DNA of 64,000 bases from Neorhizobium galegae. Its GTDB lineage: Bacteria; Pseudomonadota; Alphaproteobacteria; Rhizobiales; Rhizobiaceae. Positions 59,084 through 64,000 of this stretch are shown in pieces. A program made the translations under genes and the position numbers. The notes under the pieces are model-generated. The model worked only from the letters and a program-made list of their open reading frames with translations, was not told the origin of the DNA and made no database searches. The stretch spans positions 434,001-498,000 of the forward strand of contig NZ_JAGIPH010000003.1 of the NCBI RefSeq assembly GCF_017877135.1. The letters are read 5' to 3'. Within the stretch, counting starts at the first letter, position 1, and each line of letters starts with the position of its first letter.

Positions 59084-59344
59084 TTAATGGGCGCTGCTGC
59101 CGTTTTCTTCCTGCTCGTAGGACACCGAGACCGAGCCATTGGAGGAGAGCCGCACGGTATCTCCATCGACATAGGCGACAAGCGAGAGCGGGATGAAGTG
59201 ATGATGGCCTTCATGGCTTCCTTCGCCGCTATCGCGCTTGGTGAGCTTGATTCGGCCGTCCACCACCCGGTCCACCGTGCCGACCGGAATGCCATCGGCG
59301 CCAATGACCTTTGCGTGTTCCCGAATACGTTCTGCCTCGATCAT
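59084..59344 (-). CDS. DUF2171 family protein
   Basis: 86 aa. The N-terminus (MIEAERIREHAKVIGADGIPVG) and VGTVDRVVDGRIKLTK are the signature of DUF2171, a small PRC-barrel-like family of unknown role. A histidine-rich insertion (EGSHEGHHHF) is present, and the tail is acidic/serine rich. The ATG at 59344 has GGAG 6 bases upstream; an ATG at 59350 overlaps that site. It is divergent from the GntR gene. Confidence 0.82.
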   Translation of the reverse strand: MIEAERIREHAKVIGADGIPVGTVDRVVDGRIKLTKRDSGEGSHEGHHHFIPLSLVAYVDGDTVRLSSNGSVSVSYEQEENGSSAH

Positions 59345-59546
59345 GATCATCTCCGTCGTTGGGTTTCGATGGAGATCAAACGCCTGGCGGCTGAAAAGGA
59401 TGCATAGGAGCGGCCTCGCGTGGGTCTGGCGGTCCGACATGTCGCTCGACCAGATCCCAAGGCAGCGACTGATTCTGAACGGTTTCCTCTTGCTTTGTAT
59501 GGCCATGCGAAGCGGCCGTTAGCAACGAGGGGGAGCACAGACAGCA

Positions 59547-59558
59547 CTGATATATCAG
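59547..59558. promoter_or_regulatory. Palindromic operator, copy 1 (upstream of the GntR gene)
   Basis: CTGATATATCAG, a perfect 12-bp palindrome, 55 bp before the GntR start. An identical copy lies 47 bp further on. The form suits FCD-type GntR regulators, so it is probably an autoregulatory site. Confidence 0.65.
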
Positions 59559-59593
59559 CATAAGACTGGACGTGATTTGCGATGGCAGAAGAA

Positions 59594-59605
59594 CTGATAT
59601 ATCAG
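59594..59605. promoter_or_regulatory. Palindromic operator, copy 2 (next to the GntR start)
   Basis: Second perfect CTGATATATCAG, ending 7 bases before the ATG. Binding here would block transcription start or translation of the regulator gene. Identical to copy 1. Confidence 0.65.
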
Positions 59606-59612
59606 ATCTGTC

Positions 59613-60254
59613 ATGAAGACCGTCGACACGCCTCCAGCATCCGATTCCCTTGCCCGCCAGGCCTACGACGCGCTCGAGCAGATGATCGTGATGCTGCGCC
59701 TGGCGCCGGGCGCGCTCGTAACGGAGAAGCAGCTGATCGAGATCGCCGGCCATGGCCGCACGCCGGTGCGTGAGGCAATTCAGAAGCTGGAATGGCAGGG
59801 CTTGATGCTGGTGCGTCCGCGCGTCGGGCTGCAGGTCGCCGAGATTGCGGCCGGTGATGCTGCCGACATCATGGCCGTGCGGCGCCGGCTGGAGCCACTG
59901 GCTGCATCTCTTGTGGCAACCCACGCCGATGAGCGCCAGCGCACGCGGCTGGTAGACTGTGCGCGCGACATGACGACGGCGGCAGCCACCGCAGACATGG
60001 CGGGGTTCCTGGCGGCAGACAAACGGTTTGACGATATCGTGGACGAAGCCTGCACCAACCGCTTCATCACCAGCGCGCTTGCGCCCTTGCGCAGCCATTC
60101 GCGTCGCCTGTGGTTTTCCACCGCCGATATCGAGGCGATGGACCGATCAGTCGGCCTGCATGTCGGGGTCATCCGCGCCATCGGGCGACAGGATGCAGCG
60201 GGCGCCGCCGTCGCCACGGAAAAACTGCTCGACGACTTGATCCGATCAAGCTGA
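59613..60254 (+). CDS. GntR family transcriptional regulator (FCD/FadR subfamily)
   Basis: 213 aa. An N-terminal winged helix (ARQAYDALEQMIVMLRLAPG, TPVREAIQKLEWQGL, VRPRVGLQVAEI) is followed by the all-helical FCD ligand-binding domain (ADIMAVRRRLEPLAA, with AADKRFDDIVDEA). Ligand unknown. The ATG at 59613 has almost no ribosome-binding site, and one of two identical palindromes touches it, so expression is probably autoregulated. No obvious metabolic target gene is adjacent: the neighbours are DUF2171 (divergent) and sufA (convergent). Confidence 0.88.
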   Translation: MKTVDTPPASDSLARQAYDALEQMIVMLRLAPGALVTEKQLIEIAGHGRTPVREAIQKLEWQGLMLVRPRVGLQVAEIAAGDAADIMAVRRRLEPLAASLVATHADERQRTRLVDCARDMTTAAATADMAGFLAADKRFDDIVDEACTNRFITSALAPLRSHSRRLWFSTADIEAMDRSVGLHVGVIRAIGRQDAAGAAVATEKLLDDLIRSS

Positions 60255-60351
60255 TTCGATCAGCGGACAGTGACGTCCCGGCCGGTGTGTGAGAATACGA
60301 ATGGACCGATCACCCGGCGCAGCCGGACGATTCGCGCGGCGCGGCCAGGGT

Positions 60352-60744
60352 TCAGGCCGAGGGTGCCTGCCCTGCCCTCTCCCGGGCAAGTGCCGCCAGA
60401 TCGGCAGGTTTCAGCTCCACCGATTCGCCGCAGCCGCAGGCGGATGTCTGGTTGGGATTGTTGAAGGTAAAGCCGGAGCGCATCCTGGTGACTTCAAAAT
60501 CCATCTGCGTGCCGAGAAGATAAAGCACGGCCGACGGCTCGACCCAGACGCTTGCGCCACCATGCTGGATGAGATCATCCTTGGCATTGGGCTCGGTCAC
60601 CAAATCGATCGTATATTCCATGCCGGCGCATCCGCCCTTCTTGATACCGACGCGGATCCCGAGCGCCTGCGGCCCGGCATTGTCAACAATTGCCTTCACG
60701 CGATCGGCGGCGGCATCGGTCATGGTCATCACGGCAAAGCCCAT
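60352..60744 (-). CDS. sufA: Fe-S cluster assembly A-type carrier protein (SufA/IscA)
   Basis: 130 aa. Carries and delivers Fe-S clusters; the three conserved cysteines are in KKGGCAGMEY and SACGCGESVEL. The ATG at 60744 is chosen because AAGGAG lies upstream of it and a GTG at 60762 is the only longer option. It is the last gene of the suf group and is separated from the upstream DUF59 gene by a toxin-antitoxin pair. Confidence 0.93.
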   Translation of the reverse strand: MGFAVMTMTDAAADRVKAIVDNAGPQALGIRVGIKKGGCAGMEYTIDLVTEPNAKDDLIQHGGASVWVEPSAVLYLLGTQMDFEVTRMRSGFTFNNPNQTSACGCGESVELKPADLAALARERAGQAPSA

Positions 60745-60835
60745 TGGCTCATTCTCCTTCACGCAACCGGGTTCAAGGCCCGGCGGTTTCGTTTCTCAAT
60801 GTAGGCACACCAGGGCGCACGATCAATAACTGTGT

Positions 60836-61123
60836 TCACCGAACCAGTTTTGGCCAGTCGCGCGCGGCATGCAGAACACGCAGAATATCGATGTTCGTCT
60901 CGTTGATTTGATAGAAAATCAGATACCCATCTTTCGGAAACATGCTGACGTTCAGCCGATCACTTTGCCGTTGCGTTCCAGCTCCAGGCATCGCAGCCAG
61001 AAAATCAAATGTCGCATAGATCTCAATCTGCCAGCGCAAGGCGGCGCGCGGGTTCCGCAGAGCGATATAGGACATGATCTGATAGATATCGCGCTCGGCC
61101 AGCGGGCTGAGACGATAAGCCAT
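60836..61123 (-). CDS. RelE/ParE family toxin
   Basis: 95 aa. Compact RelE/ParE fold with the N-terminal helix pair (LSPLAERDIYQIMSYIALRN) and the beta-sheet end (DGYLIFYQINETNIDILRVLHAARD, read in two parts). ParE-type toxins poison gyrase; RelE-type cut mRNA; the sequence does not settle which. Its ATG overlaps the last base of the antitoxin stop codon (TGATG), the usual translational coupling of such pairs. Confidence 0.85.
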   Translation of the reverse strand: MAYRLSPLAERDIYQIMSYIALRNPRAALRWQIEIYATFDFLAAMPGAGTQRQSDRLNVSMFPKDGYLIFYQINETNIDILRVLHAARDWPKLVR

Positions 61124-61398
61124 CAGGCCTTGACCCCAAACTCGCGCTCGAATTCCGCGCGAAGACGCCGGAAGGATTCCTCACCATCAATGGGTTCGCC
61201 GCTGTCCAGCCCCTGCTGGATCAAGCTATCAAGCTCTTCGACGGAAAAATTGCCCACCATGCGCTGCGCTTGCCAGGCATTGAGCGCCGCGGCAACCACC
61301 TCGTCCGGCGATTGAAAATCGCCGGACTGGACGACGCTCTCCACGAGGTCGCTCATGTCAGGCGAAAGCTCGATGCGAATGGGATGTGCGCGCGCCAT
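61123..61398 (-). CDS. ParD-type antitoxin
   Basis: 91 aa. N-terminal ribbon-helix-helix (IRIELSPDMSDLVESVVQSG, DFQSPDEVVAAALNAWQAQ) and a charged, disordered C-terminus (SFRRLRAEFEREFGVKA) that would wrap the toxin. Antitoxin first, toxin second, as is normal; it probably represses its own promoter in the 45-bp gap after the DUF59 gene. Confidence 0.82.
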   Translation of the reverse strand: MARAHPIRIELSPDMSDLVESVVQSGDFQSPDEVVAAALNAWQAQRMVGNFSVEELDSLIQQGLDSGEPIDGEESFRRLRAEFEREFGVKA

Positions 61399-61443
61399 GA
61401 AAGGTTACTCCGCTTCCGACACGAGATTAGCGCATCGCGGCCC

Positions 61444-61824
61444 TCAATACCAGCCGACGGCCACCTGCGCCTCTTCCGACATGCGCTCGGGCGTCCATGG
61501 CGGATCAAACGTCATCTCCACTTCGACGCCGGACACGCCTTCGACGGCGCCGACGGCATTTTCAACCCAGCCCGGCATTTCGCCGGCGACCGGGCAGCCG
61601 GGCGCCGTCAGCGTCATGACGATCTTCACCATGCGGTCGTCTTCGATGTCGATCTTGTAGATCAGCCCGAGCTCGAAGATATCGGCCGGGATTTCCGGGT
61701 CGTAGACCGTCTTCAGCGCCGAAATGACGTCGTCGGACAGGCGCGCCAGCTCCTCCTGCGGAATTTGAGACTGGATCAGCCCCTCGCGGGCATCCCATTT
61801 CAGTTCGGGTTCGTCGATAGCCAT
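61444..61824 (-). CDS. sufT: SUF-associated DUF59 protein (SufT-like)
   Basis: 126 aa. DUF59/MIP18 fold with KTVYDPEIPADIFELGLIY and the cysteine-containing MTLTAPGCPVAGEMP; helps maturation of Fe-S proteins and is normally encoded in suf operons. The ATG at 61824 gives MAIDEPELKW and lies 10 bp after the sufS stop codon; the frame is open to 61920. Confidence 0.92.
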   Translation of the reverse strand: MAIDEPELKWDAREGLIQSQIPQEELARLSDDVISALKTVYDPEIPADIFELGLIYKIDIEDDRMVKIVMTLTAPGCPVAGEMPGWVENAVGAVEGVSGVEVEMTFDPPWTPERMSEEAQVAVGWY

Positions 61825-61834
61825 GGCAAAATCC

Positions 61835-63073
61835 TCAGGCAAAGAAGTTTCGCGCGTAGTCGAGCGCGTCGGCCAGCGCGTCCACTTCGGCGCGCGTGTT
61901 GTACATCGCAAAGGATGCACGGCAAGTGGAGGTGACGCCGAAGCGTTTCAAGAGCGGCATGGCGCAATGGGTGCCGGCCCGCACGGCCACTCCCTTGCGG
62001 TCGATCACCATCGACACGTCATGGGCATGAATGCCGGCAAGCTCGAAGGAGAAGATCGCCCCCTTGCCCGGCGCATTGCCGATGATGCGCAGCGAATTGA
62101 TCGCCGTCAGCCGTTCGGTCGCATAGGCGGCGAGATCGGCCTCATGGGCGGCAATCCTGGCGCGGCCGATGCTTTCGATATAGTCGAGCGCATAGCCAAG
62201 ACCAATTGCCTGAACGATAGGCGGGGTGCCGGCCTCGAAACGGTGCGGCGGATCGTTATAGGTGACGAAATCCTGCTCCACGTCAATGATCATCTCGCCA
62301 CCGCCCTGGAAGGGGCGCATCGCAAACAGGCGCTCCTTCTTGCCATAGAGCACGCCGATGCCGGAGGGGCCGTAGAGCTTGTGGCCGGTCATCACATACC
62401 AGTCGCAGCCGAGATCCTGCACATCGACCGGCATGTGGACGGCGCCCTGGCTGCCATCGACCAGCACGGGAATGTCGCGCTCGTGGGCGACGCGGCAGAC
62501 ATCCTTGATCGGCACGATGGTGCCGAGCGCATTGGACATCTGGGTGATCGCGATCAGCCGTGTCTTTTCCGTCAGACAGTTTTCGAGATCTTCCAGATGA
62601 AAGGCGCCATCCTCATCGACCGGCACCCACACCAGCTTCACACCCTGCCGCTCGCGCAGAAAGTGCCAGGGCACGATGTTGGAGTGGTGCTCCATGATCG
62701 ACAGAACGATCTCGTCGCCTTCCTTCAGATGCGTCATCGCCCAGCCATAGGCGACCGTGTTGATGGCTTCCGTGGAGTTCTTGGTGAAGACGATCTCATC
62801 GACACTCGGCGCGTTCAGAAACCGGCGCACCTTTTCGCGCGCGGCCTCGTAAGCCTCCGTCGCGGCATTCGAGAGATAATGCAGGCCGCGATGGACATTG
62901 GCATATTCGGCCGAATAGGCGTGAGAAATGGCATCGATCACGCTTTGCGGCTTCTGCGCCGAGGCGCCGTTGTCCAGATAGACCAGCGGCTTGCCGTGGA
63001 CCATCGTCGAGAGGATCGGGAAATCCCGGCGGATCGCCTCGACGTCATAGGTGGTCGAATTCAACTGGCCCAT
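61835..63073 (-). CDS. sufS: Cysteine desulfurase (SufS)
   Basis: 412 aa. PLP enzyme that supplies sulphur for Fe-S clusters. The PLP lysine is in MTGHKLYGPSGIGVLYG, the substrate loop in EHHSNIVPW, and the persulphide cysteine in TSTCRASFAMYN (SufS/class II type). The ATG at 63073 gives MGQLNSTTYDVEAIRRDFP; the frame is open to 63124. A RIME-like repeat lies between sufD and sufS. Confidence 0.96.
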   Translation of the reverse strand: MGQLNSTTYDVEAIRRDFPILSTMVHGKPLVYLDNGASAQKPQSVIDAISHAYSAEYANVHRGLHYLSNAATEAYEAAREKVRRFLNAPSVDEIVFTKNSTEAINTVAYGWAMTHLKEGDEIVLSIMEHHSNIVPWHFLRERQGVKLVWVPVDEDGAFHLEDLENCLTEKTRLIAITQMSNALGTIVPIKDVCRVAHERDIPVLVDGSQGAVHMPVDVQDLGCDWYVMTGHKLYGPSGIGVLYGKKERLFAMRPFQGGGEMIIDVEQDFVTYNDPPHRFEAGTPPIVQAIGLGYALDYIESIGRARIAAHEADLAAYATERLTAINSLRIIGNAPGKGAIFSFELAGIHAHDVSMVIDRKGVAVRAGTHCAMPLLKRFGVTSTCRASFAMYNTRAEVDALADALDYARNFFA

Positions 63074-63149
63074 TGCAGACCCTTTCGATTTCCGCTTTCG
63101 GACAGAGCCCTCGCACGAGGCCACCTGATGCCGACAAGCATCGCTCCTT

Positions 63150-63245
63150 GCTCAGCGTTATCCTCGGCTCTTGGCCGAGGATCCATTCACGGTGCAGCAA
63201 ACCCCTCCCTCATGCTCGGGACGTGCCCGAGCCTGAGGCAAGAGA
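63150..63245. repeat. RIME-like element with two palindromes
   Basis: Two large palindromes about 30 bp apart in the gap between sufD and sufS: ATCCTCGGC-N5-GCCGAGGAT (63160-63182) and CTCATGCTCGGG-N5-CCCGAGCCTGAG with one mismatch (63209-63237). The arrangement and the words TTATCCTCGG and CATGCTCGGG are those of the Rhizobium intergenic mosaic elements (RIME1). Confidence 0.65.
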
Positions 63246-63270
63246 GGTCGCGCCGCACAGGCCGGCCCTC

Positions 63271-64000
63271 TCAGGCGTGCCGTTCGAGCCAGCTCGAAAT
63301 GATCGCTTCCAGTGCTTCGACCAGCTGCCCATCTTCCAGTTCCTCGACGATCTCCGCCACGAAGGCGTTGACCAGCATGGCGCGCCCCGTGTTCCTCGGA
63401 ACGCCGCGGGCCATCAGGTAATAGAGATGGTTGGCGTCGATATCGGCAACCGTTGCGCCATGGCCGCACTGCACGTCATCGGCAAAGATTTCCAGTTCCG
63501 GCTTTGCCGAAAACTCCGCCTCGTCCGACATCAGAAGCGTGTTGCAGGCCATGCGGGCATCGGTCTTCTGCGCATCCAGCGCCACCTTGATCATGCCCTG
63601 GAACACGCCGCGGGCGCGATCGAACACCACGTTGCGGAAGATTTCCGTCGAGGTGGTGTTGGGCACATGATGGCCGAGAACCAGCGTCACATCCGTATGC
63701 GTTTCGCCACCGAGAAGGTTGACGCCGCGCAGCTGCAGATCGGAGCCTTCGCCCGCCACGTCGATCCGCAGCTCCTGGCGCACCAGTCTGCCGCCGGCAT
63801 TGATGACGTAGAGCCGCAGCTTGGCATTGGAGCCGACGCGCACGCGCAGCTGACCAAGATGCGTATCGGCCGCACCCTGCTGCTGCACGATGATCCAGGT
63901 CACATCGGCGCCGTCTTCCAGCGAAATATCGCTGACGGAGGTCACGAAGGCCTCGCCCTTGGCGGTCGGCAGATGTCGCTCGATCACGGTTGCCTTTGAT
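63271..64000 (-). CDS. sufD: Fe-S cluster assembly protein SufD (3' part; runs off the right edge)
   Basis: C-terminal 242 residues of the SufBCD scaffold component. The beta-helix segments (GVNLLGGETHTDVTLVLGHH, FRNVVFDRARGVFQGMIKV) and the C-terminus VQCGHGATVADIDANHLYYL plus LMARGVPRNTGRAMLV are characteristic. The start lies beyond base 64000; an internal ATG at 63987 is not the true start. It is upstream of sufS, with the RIME-like element in the 197-bp gap. Confidence 0.95.
   Translation of the reverse strand, partial: SKATVIERHLPTAKGEAFVTSVSDISLEDGADVTWIIVQQQGAADTHLGQLRVRVGSNAKLRLYVINAGGRLVRQELRIDVAGEGSDLQLRGVNLLGGETHTDVTLVLGHHVPNTTSTEIFRNVVFDRARGVFQGMIKVALDAQKTDARMACNTLLMSDEAEFSAKPELEIFADDVQCGHGATVADIDANHLYYLMARGVPRNTGRAMLVNAFVAEIVEELEDGQLVEALEAIISSWLERHA

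Overview
The window is an ordinary-looking stretch of core chromosome from an alphaproteobacterium of the Rhizobiales, most likely a member of the Rhizobiaceae (Rhizobium/Agrobacterium/Allorhizobium type). The sequence reasons are high GC content, a phosphatidylcholine synthase (Pcs), an IalB-family protein, a GTTC-N7-GTTC (alphaproteobacterial LexA) box between ssb and uvrA, a RIME-like paired palindrome, and rhizobial gene order such as rlpA-dac-tmk-holB-metG, gyrA-coaD-ppi-ppi-queA-tgt, glnB-glnA and sufD-sufS-DUF59-sufA. I see no prophage, CRISPR array, insertion sequence or plasmid functions. The species cannot be fixed from the sequence alone.

Layout. 1-5370 (minus): rlpA-like lipoprotein, a D-Ala-D-Ala carboxypeptidase homologue with altered motifs, tmk, holB and the 5' part of metG. 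5686-10541: VanZ-like protein, a Wzx-type flippase, tRNA-Ser(UGA), a small membrane protein, a DnaJ-domain protein and an MFS transporter. 10767-19041: a DUF4864 protein, then the minus-strand block gyrA, coaD, two cyclophilins, queA and tgt. This block is interrupted between gyrA and coaD by about 980 bp carrying two tiny plus-strand membrane-protein genes behind two copies of a strictly phased TGAA/TTCA array. 19249-27791: MarC, an HPP-CBS membrane protein, divergent ssb/uvrA sharing an SOS box, a DUF72 protein, a GNAT acetyltransferase and the NAD(P)HX repair enzyme. 28043-31207: glnB-glnA behind a strong sigma-54 promoter, hspQ and ialB. 31473-43596: an orphan peptide-type solute-binding protein, a FrnE-like DsbA, a DMT exporter, mfd with sdhE, recG and a YdeP-type molybdoenzyme. 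43673-49472: a secreted phytase-like esterase, a DUF502 protein, glmS and glmU. 49687-55264: a BMP-type (probably nucleoside) ABC importer and pcs. 55499-59344: a UbiH-like hydroxylase, an AEC transporter, ccdA, tRNA-Lys(UUU) and a DUF2171 protein. 59613-64000: a GntR/FCD regulator with twin operators, and the suf Fe-S cluster genes interrupted by a ParD/ParE-type toxin-antitoxin pair.

How the genes work together: most are housekeeping (DNA replication and repair, tRNA queuosine, nitrogen control, amino sugars, Fe-S assembly, envelope). The observations most worth following are (1) the phased TGAA/TTCA arrays in front of two small membrane proteins, (2) a tRNA-guanine transglycosylase that has lost three of its four zinc ligands, (3) a toxin-antitoxin pair sitting inside the suf gene cluster, and (4) a GntR regulator flanked by two identical 12-bp palindromes. 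None of these is proven to be a new system; each is set out with a test.
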